The notes below the pieces were generated by a model. The model saw nothing but the letters and a program-made list of their open reading frames with translations. It did not search any database and was not told the DNA's origin. The position numbers and the translations under genes are program-made. From Melanocharis versteri (taxonomy: Eukaryota > Chordata > Aves > Passeriformes > Melanocharitidae): a DNA stretch of 64,000 bases. The stretch's first letter is position 1, and every line of letters begins with the position of its first letter. The DNA lies in assembly GCA_013397845.1 (NCBI GenBank), contig VZTG01009363.1, forward strand, positions 310,001-374,000. Direction: 5' to 3'. Shown one piece after another: positions 23,338 to 36,300 of the stretch.

Positions 23338-25011
23338 GGGGTTAGGCTTGTTCGGGTTTTTTTGGAACAGCCTGTACATCCCATGAAGCTAGCTGTCCGT
23401 AAATCTCCCTGGGTAATCCACCAAGGCCTGCAGAACAATAGAGCAGTAAGGCTAAATTACATCTGAATGACTGTATGTCCTTTGAAGGTCACAGAGCAGG
23501 GAAGTACAGATAAATAGAAGCAATTGATGTAACTTCAGGAAGTTCCTCTGTGTTGAGCTTGCTGTATCAGAAATGTCAGCAATATCAAAGCTGTGGCTGG
23601 AGCACACTGAAGACAACCTTCCAGATCACCAGTGACATTGACTGTGAGCTTGTCAAGCAATGTAAGGGACAGTTATGACCTGCTTTAATATCCTGTCACA
23701 TACTGGGAGAGGAAAAATACAGTAAAATGATTAAACATATTTTACTTGAATCCGCACATTAGAATAGGAAATTTGGAGCAGCTGGAAAGGCCTGTGGTCT
23801 CTCCAGACTCAGATTAGGTTGTGGATTGCTTTTCTGTTTCCCTTTATGTGTCGCTGGCTACCTCTGCAGGCTCAAAACCTTTTGCTTGAGTGATTTATTA
23901 ATAAAAAGTAGTATCTTGTAATTTCATACTTCATGAATCTGAAAAATAGCATAAACCCTGTTATGAATAGCTAATGACTAGCGGGAAGAGGGATTGTGGA
24001 AAAATGGTTTTTGCTCTACAGATTGGCACCTACTGTCATTTCCAGAGTTTTTTAGTAATGCTGAAGTTCTGCAGTTCTTTTTAAATGCTGATTTTGCTTG
24101 GGAAGGCAGCAGCAGACATAATGAAGTGTAAAATTACATTGACTTGTGTGTCTGGGATAAATTGCAACTAAAATGCTGTAATAATAAAGTCTAGACGTGT
24201 AAATTACAGTTTGTGTGTTCTGGTACACTGATGTTGGCACTTGTTTACTGTAAGCAAGGTGCCTATCTACAGGAATAGCTACACTTCGAGTAAAAGAAGT
24301 AGCCAAAGATTTCTACTGTTAGGAAAAGTAATGCTTACAATCTCTACTGAAAGTCATCAAAAGATGTGAAACGCGTAAGCTGTGAAGAGCCAGCATAAAT
24401 CACTCTGACTGCCTTTATACTGGTGAAGCTGTAATTTTACAAACTGCTTGAGAATCAAGAAGTCCAGATTCTTACATTGTCATTTTTTGTTGATTTGCCT
24501 CCACCTTTTCATTTTTTTACGACTGTATTACGTTCACTGTCATTGGTAGAATGCGAAAAATCTGATTCTCTCTTCAAGCCTCCCTATTCCTGCTGAAGGC
24601 AACAGGAAAGAAAATGGAAAGAGTAGCTAACCATAGCAAAACAGCCTGGAAATAAAAGGATATCGCCTCCTCTGCAGGTGGGATTCTCCTACAGTAGCCA
24701 TGAGGCAGTAGCCAGAAGCAAGTTGGGAATTCTGCAGCAAGAGGAGGGGGCAGCAGTGCTGAGCTTCCCTCTGAGCTGGTGAACTCTACTGGGATTTTTT
24801 CAATGTACTAATTACAAACATAAAAAAAAATGCAGGTAGAGTTTTGTTCTTGTTCTTTTCCCCAGATGTACATTGTGACCCAGAAAGTAAAAAAATTTTG
24901 AAAACTGCTGAAATGGAAAGAGGTAACACAAAAACAGGGGCTGTCAGTACTTTAAACATCTCCTGGATTGCTACGTTTTCTTTACTGAAGATACACAGAA
25001 GAAACACTGGA

Positions 25012-25130
25012 GCTGTGGATGCCTCATCCCCATAAGTGTTCAAGGCCAGGTTGGATGGGGCCCTGGGCAACCTGATCTAGTGAATGGCATCCCTGCCCAT
25101 GGTCCCTTCCAACCCAAACCATTCTATCAG
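25012..25130 (+). mobile_element. CR1 LINE 3' end fragment
   Basis: It reads tgttcaaggccaggttggat, then gcaacctgatctagtg, then ccttccaacccaaaccattc, the plus-strand CR1 3' tail. It is 5'-truncated to about 120 bases. Confidence 0.9.
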
Positions 25131-27282
25131 TTTCCCAAGAACATTATGTTCCCCACAGAAAATAAAATATACCTTAATAAATGCACCTGCCAGTATATTG
25201 CACACGGGTAACTCATCTTTACCTTTAAAGAGATAAGGAATGTAAAAGCAGTATTTTAATTCCTGAGTCTCTGGTTGTTTTAAAGTGAATCTTTGTTCTA
25301 TCCCAGGCATCACACAGGTGCCTAAAGCATGCCTTTCTTGCAAAGGGGTTTGGTTTCCTTCCCCACACCTTCTGCTTGATCACAGCACCTGCTTGTACTG
25401 TCTGAGGGTTCACCTACCACTTGTGCTCCTCGGAACCGGTGGCAGCTTTCACGGCATTAAAAGCCTTTTCTAAACAGATCTGGACTTGCTCTGAGCCATC
25501 TTCCAGCACTCATAAATCCTGCCAGGCCTGTTGGCCTACGTGCACTACAGTGCTGATGACACAGCCCCAGCTTTTTGGATCCAAGCTGGCCTGTATCCAA
25601 CCAGCTCAGGATGGGAAGGAGCCCTGCTCAGATGGCCCTGTCACAGGCCACAGACACACAGCCAGGGCAAGCACTTCCAGTGTCCCCATGACCCCATCTA
25701 TGGTCCCCCGGGGCCTGGCTTTACTAAGAAAAAAGATGCATTTAATAATGTTCAACCAATCTTTCACAATTTTAATATTGTCAAGGTAATCTTAGCTCGT
25801 ATTTATACATCAGGTTGCACTCTTTGTCTCCACGCTCCTTATGTCACTCTGTGTAAGATTCAGGAAAACCAGCATCTGTTGATCCCCTCCTTTAGGAAAA
25901 AGGCACACGGCTATTACTGCAGGAAAAGGCCTACACGGTCTCAGAGGAAAAAAGAGGGAGGTAGTGGTTCTTCACCTTGCAGAGGTCGGCATTGTTCTTC
26001 CTGCAGATACAAATCCCATTTCTTCTCTTTCAGCACAGCACCCTCTAGTGCCTTTCCCAAATCCTGGAAATGCATGGCCTGTGACTGCCTGACCCCTGGT
26101 CAGCTAAGGGCTTCTCCAAAGGGAAGGATGTATTCAGCGCAGCTTCAGACCATAGAGCATTCCACTTCCATTTAGCTGGCACGAGTAAACGTGACTCTAC
26201 GTAGGTCACTATCGGTATTAAGAGCAAAACGTTCGACTGGAGATATCCCACACTTAGATTCACAGGCAGGCAGCTGGGATCTGCTCTTACTTGAACAGAT
26301 GGTCTGCAGGATCTCACCCTAGAACTGGATCAAAGCTTTTCTAGAAAGCTCCTTTCAGCAAGTCCAAGTAACAAAAGATTCATCACTCTTGCGAGTCAAT
26401 TTTAACTCTTAAATTGCTTTAATCTTAATTCAAGATCCAGCATAATTTCAGCATAAAACCCATTGGAGCTTCTCTGTGAAATGTAATTGTTGCTCCCCCA
26501 GACCTCCTTGTCACATCTAGGAGCCTACACTGGACAATAAAATTAACTTTTGCTCTTCTTCTCCATGAAAAACTGAAAAGACAGAAATTTCTAATCCTTA
26601 AGGCTTATGTTCTAACCCTGGGTTATTTTTATGGCCATTTTCTATTTCATTCTTCTACTGTTTGGAACTGAAAATGACATTTGGGGAGCAGCAAGGAAAA
26701 GATCCTTCTTGCTTAGGACATCAACTCTTTGGCAAAAGCATGGCCAAAAGTGCACATGCCAACAACCAGATGGTGGCATAAGCTGTGGCAGAAGCTCTTC
26801 ACAGCTGCAGCTGTGAGCAGCAGAGGAGCGCTGGGTTTCTAGAGGTGGGAGCTAGGAGGGGTCCAAGGAAGGGATGTTTCTCTCAGCTCATTCTCTACCT
26901 TATATGTTTAAGCGCTACTTTGGTTTCTTTAACCACATCCTAATACCAAGAGTTTTTGTAGAAGCAGTTGAGATTCAGGTCTCCACACCTACTGTTTTTA
27001 ATGTCTACAACTTGGGGTTTATGATGCTAAAGGCTCCTGGCTGTTGCCATCATGCACATCCTTCAGTGCTCCTTATCTATCACTGAGTCTAAAAATCATT
27101 GCTGACTGATTACCCAGTGAAGTTCTCCTGTTGATAATTTTAGCTCCTACTTCACCCTTTCCTACAAACCAAACCTATTTCATCCACAAGAGCCTTTTCA
27201 TTTTTTCTGCCTCACTTCCCCTGTCATGTGCCATCACAGCTTTTGGGCAGACTCCCGGGGGTGCAAAAGCCCACCTCACTTC

Positions 27283-27810
27283 TCACAGAATCACAGTCAC
27301 AGGATGGGTCAGGTTGGGAGGGACCACAGCGGGTCACCTGGTTCAACCTCCCTGCTCAGGCAGGGCTGTGCTAGGGCACACGGCTCAGGATTGCATCCAG
27401 ATGGTTCTTGAGTATCTCCAGCCAGGGGGAATCCACAGCCCCTCTGGACAATCTGTTCCAGTGCACAGTAAAGTTCTTCCTCATGTTCAGGTGGAGCTTC
27501 CTGTGCATCAGTTTCTGCCCGTTGCTGCGTGTCCTATTGCTTGGCACCACCGAGGAGAGCCTGGCTCCATCCTCTTGACACCCTCCCTTTAGATATTTAT
27601 ACACATTGATGAGGCCCCTCTCAGCCATCTCTTCCCGAGGCTGAACAGGCCCAGCTCTCAGCGCTAACATCGCGACAGAGATGCTCCAGTCCCTTAATCA
27701 TCTTTATTGCCCTTCCCTAGATGCGCTCCAGGAGCTCCCTGTGGCTGTCGCACTGGCGATCCCAGAGCTGGGCACACCCTGGCTCCAGCCCTGCGTTCCC
27801 CAGGCACCAG
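27283..27810 (-). mobile_element. CR1 LINE fragment, about 0.5 kb
   Basis: On the plus strand it begins cacagaatcacagtcacagg, then gggttggg-like tail sequence, and later agttcttcctcatgttcag, gaggctgaacaggcccagc and ctccagtcccttaatcatc. These are landmarks of an inverted CR1 copy, the longest piece in this window. Its 5' end (high coordinate) runs into the edge of the CpG-rich block. Confidence 0.85.
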
Positions 27811-27829
27811 CACCGCCTGCGCCTCACTC

Positions 27830-28075
27830 TGGGGGTCCACACCGTCCCAGACCTCGACGCGGACCCTGCGGCGGCTCTGCCCACGGCCGGCAGGATTACC
27901 GGGATGCGGGATGCGGCCCGCTCCCGCGGCGCTCCCGCGGCCGGCCCCGCCCGTTCCGGCGCTGCGCGCGCAGCGCTCCCNCGGGTGTCACTCGCCGGCC
28001 GCCGTGCCTCGGCACTGCCCTGTCTCGCTTTGCTCTGGCTTTCTGCTGGAAGAGAAGTGGTGCTGTCCCTCCGGT
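27830..28075 (+). promoter_or_regulatory. USP14: CpG-rich block, probable USP14 promoter
   Basis: CpG dinucleotides are dense (gacgcggaccctgcggcgg, ggccggccccgcccgttcc, gcgctgcgcgcgcagcgc) in an otherwise CpG-poor window. It holds GC-box-like cccgccc and one ambiguous base at 27981. It lies 2.2 kb before USP14 exon 2, where the first exon should be. A strong donor (ctccg/gtgagcc, 28073/28074) closes it. No ATG-CCN-CTN-TA matching the expected MPLYS start is present. Confidence 0.6.
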
Positions 28076-28164
28076 GAGCCAGAGCTCTGCATCCGCGCCT
28101 TCCAGTTTATTTAGGCGTGTCTGCCTCCGCTCTTTGAAATCCATTGTATCCTACAGACTCCGTG

Positions 28165-28425
28165 GGGTGGGAAAACCCCAAGTCCAACCTTTGGCCGGTC
28201 ACCATCTTGTCAACTAGACCAGAGCACTGAGTGCGGCATCCAACCTTTTCTTACACACCTCCTGGCATGGTGACTCCACCACCTCCCTGGGCAGCCCACT
28301 CCAGTGTCTAATCACTCTTCCAGTGAAGAAGTTCTTCCTAATGTCTAGCCTAAGCCTAAAGTTAAAGCTTTCTTAAATTATACCTCATCCTGCTGGCCCT
28401 TTTTGCTGTGAGGAAAGGTTTCAAT
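28165..28425 (-). mobile_element. CR1 LINE fragment
   Basis: The plus-strand landmarks ccaccacctccctgggcag, ccagtgtctaatcactctt and gaagaagttcttcctaatg are the reverse complement of an internal CR1 segment. It sits just downstream of the CpG block in USP14 intron 1. Confidence 0.85.
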
Positions 28426-28634
28426 GGAAGACTTCAAAACAAAACCTCCGGTGACACTTCTAGGACCAGATACTGCCTTGATAATATCTCACAGATCTGG
28501 CCTATTTGGGCTCTTCAGTTTTTTAGGTTGTAGGCAGCCTCAGCGCACAGTTTGTCCGCTATTTTGGCTGTGGTTAGCACACTGGGATCTTTATGTCAAT
28601 ATAACAGGATTTTTCCTGAACTGATCCAAATCTA

Positions 28635-28774
28635 GTGGAGTCTCCCTCACTGGAGATGGTCAAGAACGGTCTGGACACAATCCTGTGCCATGTGCTCTGG
28701 GATGGCCCTGCTCTAGCAGCAAGGTTGGACCAGATGACCCTCTGTGGTCCCTTCCAGCCTGACCCATTCTGTGA
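28635..28774 (+). mobile_element. CR1 LINE 3' end fragment
   Basis: It reads tggagtctccctcactgga, then ggttggaccagatgaccc and cccttccagcctgacccat, the plus-strand CR1 tail. Its orientation is opposite to the copy just before it. Confidence 0.85.
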
Positions 28775-30231
28775 AGTGTATGCGCTGTGTTCTCCGATCA
28801 GCAGGGAAAATACGTCCTTCCTTTTTCTTACTTTACATTGTTTTCAAATTAATGGGTTTCTCTTTCATTTTGCACGAGGTCTTGGTTGCAATCTCTGAAG
28901 AGAAGACGCTCATGCTCTTCCGTTCTTCCCCTAGAGTGCTGCGTTGTTAAAACCGGTGACACTACGGATTAATAATTGCTAACTCTTCTGCATATTTAGC
29001 AGGGGATGCATGACTGTTCAAAAATTCAAAACCCAAAAGTCTGTGCAGCTGACTTGTTCAGTGACTGAGTGGGTTGTCTTCCTGGAAAATGGGAAAAGCC
29101 TTGTGCTTCGTAGGTCTTAAATATACAAAATAATAAATGTGTTTAAAAAAAAAATGAGAACGTTGGGCGAATCAGAAGGTGCTTTCTGTTAGAAATACTG
29201 AAAAGTCAGTCATCTGAGTTCCTTTGTAGACTAATTTAGTCTAACTCATTTAGACTTGCTTTAGATTATTCTGTCGTATTACCCATCACAAGCACTGCAT
29301 ACATCTGAAATCTGAACCTTTCTGGAAGGGTTTTCAAAATCATGGCTTCTAAGAGCTTTGTGTTTTGAAAAGATATAGTTGCTGTAATGTATTTATGTAA
29401 AACCAAAGCACAGGTAGAAGGACGTGGCTTTCCTAAAGTCTGGTATTTCAGCCACTTACTGTGCATGTAGGATATAAATACAGCTGTGTGCTGTATTTTA
29501 CAGATTTTCAGCAAAATCTCAGCTTGCTGAGGAAGCCTGTGTTAGTGGTTGGAAGTGGTCAAAGATGTGTCACCGTTCTGTAGAGGCACACAGCTTATTC
29601 CAGGCATTTTTGGTCTGCTCTTGGTCCTTACTAACCTCACCAAAGTGAAGTTAACACTCCATCGTGCCATTCTGCCTCCCGGTTCTGCTGGTGATCCCGT
29701 TTCCAGCATCGAGGTTTACGCTTTTTGTGACCAAATTCCGCTTCGCTTCTTGATTCCAGTGCTGCACCTTTACTGGGGTCAATAGCCTCGCTTTTAGAGA
29801 ACATTGTATTGTTTTCCTCTGAGGGAGAGCGGAAATACTATGGATAACTGAACTGGAATCGCTCCTCTGAACTTCCTTCAGAAAGTTCAGCTGTTTGCAA
29901 CGAGGAGTGCCAAAGGAATGGGAGAGTTAGTTCCTAACTGCTTTTGTGAAGACCTCCTAAAGGTTTCTGATGCTGTTAGAGTCACTTCTTGCAGAGTTTC
30001 TCAGTATATATGTTACAGTGATTTTGTAGGATATTTTTAGACCTGCTGGAAGTGGTATGTTCTGATGGATGAGGTGCCATATAGTAAAGCTGTTCCCTAT
30101 CTTCATTGTTGACAATTTTAAGAGTCAAAATCAGAATGTTTTGAGATGCTGTAAAGTCTTGGTAATCTTGGTAATTACATTCTTGGGTATTATTAGGAAA
30201 TAATCAAAGTTTCAAAACATTTTGTTTGCAG
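28775..30231 (+). other. USP14: Rest of USP14 intron 1 or upstream region
   Basis: AT-rich sequence between the last CR1 tail and exon 2, ending at the acceptor ttttgtttgcag. No coding exon was recognised. Confidence 0.5.
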
Positions 30232-30377
30232 TTAATGTGAAATGGGGAAAAGAGAAATTCGATGGCGTGGAGCTGAACACTGATGAACCTCCAATGGTCT
30301 TCAAAGCCCAGTTATTTGCACTGACCGGAGTTCAGCCAGCTAGACAGAAGGTTATGGTTAAAGGAGGAACTCTGAAG
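30232..30377 (+). CDS. USP14: USP14 exon 2, ubiquitin-like domain
   Basis: TT completes a Val codon, then NVKWGKEKFDGVELNTDEPP, MVFKAQLFALTGVQPARQKV and MVKGGTLK. This is the beta-grasp UBL that binds the proteasome. It enters one base into a codon, so the missing exon 1 must end in a single G. Confidence 0.96.
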
Positions 30378-33300
30378 GTAGAAATCAATTTTTTAGATTA
30401 TGTCTAACTTTATTATGTGTTAACATGAACAGTGGCCGTATTTCTGGGTGTTCCTCTGGAAGATCTTTGGTTGTATGTGTTAAACTGGCTGCACTTCTTT
30501 ACTCACTTACACAAAACACAGCTTGGTGGGAGGTTTTTTTGTTACTTTTTTATGTTCAGAATCTGAATGCAAGTTTTTTTCTTTCTAGCTTGTTTAAGAG
30601 AAGTTCCTCTGGTGCTTCTCTGCTGGAGACTTACTGGTGTAAGGAGATACAGGCAACTTCACTGCAAACAGTTGTTTACATTCAAGCAGTGTTGAACAAC
30701 ACATGAAGAACCTTATTGAAAACACAACTTGGCTGCTTTTTATTTTAGTCAGACAAGACTTGATAACATGTAAATAGTTAATATTGTGTAATCTTGGATG
30801 AAACACAATTGTATATTTAGAGATGTGTGATTAATATTAATGAAAATAACTTGCTTGTCTCTTGCTGTAAGATAATTAACTTGTCTTTTATTTTATTTTA
30901 TTTCACAGGAGGTTGACTGGGGGAACCTAAAAATAAAGAATGTAAGTTCTGAGCAGTAACTAAATTTTACTATTTAGATTTTTTATTTTGGCATTTAAAG
31001 AAAGATGTGGAAGTGCTTGCTGTTTCTGTTTGAATGGGCAGTGCTTTCTTAAAAAGTCATACCTTGATGAAAAATAATTTTGTAGGTGTCATATGTAAGC
31101 ATACTTAGAAAGGTCTCACCATTGATTGATTAAAAACTTTCCTTTGGCATCAGTAGGGAAATCACACCATCTTTTCTGAAGTACTTGGGTGCATATATTT
31201 ATTTATTTGGTACAAGAAATGTTCTGGGTCAGAGCAGTGCTGTCTTATCTGTGACCATAAAAATTAGTGATGTTCTTTAGAGAGAGCTTGTGAACTTGGG
31301 CACTGTCTGCAGACCCTTGTCCTTGCAAATCCCCAGCATGGACAAATGTGTTGGTGATACCTAAGTTACACCTCTGCCTATGCCCTTTTTTATCAACCTG
31401 CTGAAATGTGCTCTCCTGTGTTAAATAAGCTGCTGTTTATAAACAAAGCCATTAGTAAAGGTAATTCATTCCTTTGGCTAGTTCAAAAAGAAAACAGAAA
31501 GTGAGTGTGTTTGTGTTGCTTGCCTGTATAGTATTGCATCAGGGAATCCCACAGGTTTTTGGGGTTTTTCCTGGGTTTTTTTGTTGTTGTTTGGTTTTTT
31601 GGGGTTTTTTTGTGTGTCATTTTCATTACTGTACGTCTCTTGTAACTTCTTGTAACATCTGTTACAGGTTTTACTCCCGTTCTTCACTGGGCAGATTGAA
31701 TTAGGTAGCATTGCTCTTACCCTTGTAACTAGTTTGCAAGCATCTGTTAGCAGCCTGTAGCTGCAGCTATTGTAGCAGGGTTATTCAGCAAAAAACCCAG
31801 TACATGATATTCTTGTCTTTTTCTGCATGCTGTTGTGCTAATAGCTGCCTTTATCCATTTTAATAATGTTATATACAAGTTCTAGGGATTTATTTACACT
31901 GTCAAAGCAGTTTCTCTTCGTTCTGTTGTTCATCCTTTTCCACAGCACTGTGTGTTTCAAGGCTCCAGATCATAATTTTCTCCTCCTTTGGCAGATCTGA
32001 TTGTGTAGATGTGCTCCTGTTGAATGCTAAGACTCCTTTTCGTGTTATGCTAGTTCAGCAAGCACAGAAACTTGATTGGGTTTTTTTTCTCCCCCCTCTC
32101 CCACCTTACATGTTAGTTCTCATGCCAAAACTGATGTGGCAATTTAGGTTATTTTTCACTTTTCAACTAGTGAAAAGTGAAGGCAAGCTGACCAGCCTCA
32201 CCAGATGTTTCAGTGGAAACATCTAGCATGGATAATTCTGTGGAATTGTTCTCAATAGGTATGAGGATATGAGATATGAGGATATTAAGATATGAGATAG
32301 ATATGGGGAATTAAGGTACGCCCTAAAGTCACAGTAGTGCAGTATTGGTTCTGTTAAACTCAGAGAAAGACTGTGTTTATTTTTTGGGAAATACCTGAAG
32401 TGTGTTAAGAGCTTAAGGGTCTGAGTGGCAATGGCTGCCCTTAGATATTCATTGCTATTTTTGCTGTGTTCCAAGGGAATGACCTTGCTAATGATGGGTT
32501 CCGCGGACGCGCTTCCAGAAGAGCCGATTGCTCGACCCGTCTTTGTGGAGGACATGACAGAGGAGCAGTTGGCTTCGGCTGTAAGCATGTTTCCAACTTA
32601 GGTTTCTTGTAAACCTTCGAGTGATGGCAAGTTTTTAAATGCTTGCAGTAGCTTAGAAGTGGGTTTTGAAACTGTGATGTCTGTTTAGCGTCTTCACCAA
32701 GAATCACAAATTGACATCGGTGACCAAACTGGGAGCAGTGAAAAGAAGTCTGGGATTTAATTTAAAAGTCATACAATTAATGCTGTTTTTCCTTTGAGCA
32801 GGCAGCTTAGTAGATTTTCTAAAAATAGCATTGCTGATGTTTTTAAAGACAAAGTTGCATTGCCCTTGCTGAATCAGTGTCCTGAACTTTGTCTAAACAA
32901 GGCCTCTTAGATAGGCAAAATTATTTCCTGCCTCTTTCATATCCGTGAGGAGAGACTAGGGTTTGTTTTGGGGCGGGGTGTGTTTGGGGTTTTGTTTGTA
33001 CATGTTACTAGTATTAGGTCAACTTTGTGAAAAATGAAAATAAGTTTGACACACATGTTTTGCTTTATGGGAGTAAAGTCTGAAAGAGTGTAATTAATCT
33101 ATTCTTTTCTTAATGAAGTAACTCCTGAATTTCCTTTTTTACAACTTGAAAGGCTTAATTTTCTCACCAGTCATTTGAACTGCAAACTCTTTGTCATACT
33201 TGACAGTTGCATGATTGTTGTCAACTGTGCATGCAGAACAGGAATGCTTTTATTCATGTCTGTATGAAAAAGGATCTGTAGTTTCGGGCTGGGTTTGTGC

Positions 33301-36300
33301 TTCAGGATTTAGTGCTTTCCAGGCCACCTGCAGGTTAAGGATATTTATGTATTTTTGAGTAACCCCGTACACAGACTTTGAGATAACTGAGAGGCAACCA
33401 AAGAGGTGATTCACTGTCAGATAACATTTTGAAAAAGTTGGTCATATTGAAATTGTTATACATCAAAATTCAGTTGTCTGCACTGCATGTATTCACTTGG
33501 GGGATATGCTAAATGAGTCTTCTCTTCCTAGAATAATCTGTTGGTATCGGTATGCAGTACTGCTTCAGTTTCTTTAAACTCTGTGCTTTTCCCTGACAAG
33601 TACCTAAGTATTCAGGATTAAAAAAAAAAAAAAAAAGGAAAAGAAAGAAAAATTCTATTACGTGATGATTTATAGTTATTTCTGAAACTGGTTAGTTTAC
33701 TATTAGTTGGCCTTCACATTGGTCAAAACTTTAAGAATTCACAAGTTGTCTGAAAAGATCAAGTTAATGATCTGTTGCAAACTTCTGGAGAGGAGTTTAA
33801 ACAATGCTTTTGTTTCAAACTATGAACTCCATCATTTTCAGAGTTTTACTGAAAACTGATTTTAATTAAAACATCAGTGTTTTGTACAAATGTATTCATG
33901 TGGAAATTTCACGGAAATAGAATTTTAAGGTCAAAACTTGAATGGGATTATAATTGAACTTTCTGAATGACTGCATGCTTGAAGAATATGTTCATTAAAC
34001 TGCACATGCACAGAAAAAACCCCCAAAGCATTCCTGAATGTTCCCTAAAAGTATCAAATGGTGAAATGATGAATATAATCATAAAGTAGATCTGGAAAAC
34101 CTCGTAAAGTTTGATGGAGTATTCCAGGTTTTATGCATAATTCGTTTGCTTAGAAGTTGATGTCACGTTACAGCGTTTATACAAAAATGATTGCACATCT
34201 CTCTGACCTTCAAGCACCCTTGTGAATTTTTTTGGTAGATGGAATTGCCATGTGGATTGACAAACCTTGGCAACACTTGCTACATGAACGCCACGGTTCA
34301 GTGTATCCGCTCAGTGCCAGAAGTGAAAGAGGCCCTTAAAAGGTAGGATTCAGGACAAAAATACTGTGACTAAAATGTTTTCTTTAGCTTATGAAACAGA
34401 TATTTTGCAGGATGGTCATCTTAATACTGGTATGGATTATCATAGCAATCTGTCGCTCTTTAGGTCCATTCAAGATACGCATAATGATTGATTAAAGTTT
34501 GTCCTGTGGCTGTGTTAGTCTGTACTTCAATGAAGAAATTAAGGCTTTGTGTTTCTTGGAACTGGTTTTTAATAGAGAGAATGTGTTTTGCTTAGCTAGA
34601 AAGTAGTTCCTATGAAGACCTGCTTAAACTTCTAAAACAAGCTCCTGAACTCTTAACCCTGTTTTTTTGCTGTTAGTTTTTATGGTCCTGTTCTGCATAA
34701 AAGGATCATACGGGAGTCCTGTTCCTTTGAGGAATATTTCCTGCAATGGCTCTATTGCACAGTGTTTTCAGCTGTGAAATTCTGACATTTGCTACTTGGA
34801 GGTACAGCAGGAAGTTCTAAGACATGCCTTTATGGAATTTTGTTTCGTTTGCTAATTTGTTCGGATTGTAGGATAGCTTTTCTGGTTTTTGTTTGTTTGC
34901 TTTTGTTACTCTAGACTGAAATGTGAAAAATGGCCAGTGGTTTTTGTTGGTTGGTTGGTTGGTTTTTTTGGTAAGGAATATACAAGAAACTGGAAAGTTG
35001 TGAATATCAGAAGAAAAAGGAATTACCTGCCAATATGTGCCCAAATTTGTCCTCCAGATAAATTGTAATGAGAAAACAATGAGTATTTTTGAAAAGTGAG
35101 AATTAGGTAGAGCATTATTGCCATCTTGGGGTTAATTTAATTCCTTTAAAATACACTGCTTTCTTGATTCTGTGGTACCCAGCTGGATATTCTGCATTAC
35201 TGTAATCACTCATTATTTACGTAGTTATAAATTTGTTTTTATTCTGTTAGCAGGTGAACATTAATTATTAAGCACTGAACTATTTGTGATGTACAGAAAT
35301 TTGGTTTGAAGGTTTTTATGGACTATCAGTGTTGTCATTTTTGGAAAGTCTGTTTATTTCCATGTGAAGGACTCCTGAGTTACTTCACTGAATCAGAATA
35401 TTTGACAAATTTAACATACCAAATGGCAAAATGTAGCCTATGAGAAATGAAACTGGCAGACTGTGATACAAGATGTGGCCGTATTGTCTGTGGGAAGCTA
35501 GATTCACACTTGGATTCAAGCTCCGTTTTTCCCTGGAGATTTAGCCTTTTTTTGATCTTCCCTGCTTGGTGACAGCATGGAAGTCTATAGGGTGCATGGC
35601 AGTGGGAGAGGTGTGAAAGGACTCACTTGGGAAAACTGTTACAGCTTCTTTCCTCACTGCCTGCCCTGCTGATCTCCCCAAGGAGCTCCTCCCTGTTCTG
35701 TAGCGTGTCAGGGGAAAGCTTCCTGCTCATCATCTAGCAATGGTCAGAATTTCAAAAGTTCAGTCCAAGATTAGAGAATGTGTGAGACCCTCCTTTTGCT
35801 TGAAGGCTTTGGGGAGTCCATCTGTTCCTTGTCCAGCTCCTAAATTAAGAATTCAAAGAAGAGTGATAAGTTCTTGTCATCTAGGTGGACTCCCACACCT
35901 TTTCAGTGTAGGAAATACTTCCCCAAGAAAACATCTCACCTCTCACTGTTTTGCTTCTGCTGTGGAGGGAGGAAGCAAGCCTGCCCTCCATCTCTGTGCA
36001 TTTTATCTGCCATCTGTCCTTGAAGGTGTTTTTTTCTTCCGTGTATCTGAAGAAGCCATGGCAAATGTTTCAGAAATGGGGTAGCTTTTGTTCAGACTTT
36101 TTCTCAGTTTCTTTAAAAATAAAACGAGTCTTTGAGGCAAAAGGATTAGGGAAGTAGCAGAGATACATATCCAGACTTCTTGGTCTGCTTTTACTTTATT
36201 GTCTGAAAGATGCCAGTTTTCCTTTGCTTCCATGCAGTGCTTGCAAAATAGCTGAAACTTTGAGGTAAATGTGAGTGAATCTTACCTTCGGTTACTTCTG

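Larger units (their letters stand above)
22901..27282. other. Intergenic region between ROCK1 and USP14
   Basis: No conserved exon was recognised. It contains the assembly gap at 23272-23337 and a CR1 tail at 25012-25130. A 214-codon open stretch without an ATG start (25531-26175) has no recognisable product. Confidence 0.6.

Noticed and set aside
23181..23466. Open frames running through the N run on both strands
   Set aside because: They are open only because ambiguous bases cannot form stops.
27681..28217. Overlapping long open frames in three frames across the CpG block
   Set aside because: GC-rich sequence has few stops, part of it is inverted CR1, and an N is included. No frame gives the expected USP14 start.
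31556..31620. G-quadruplex in the T/G-rich stretch of USP14 intron 3
   Set aside because: The G tracts are only 3-4 long and separated by T-rich loops far longer than 7 bases; low-complexity sequence is the simpler reading.
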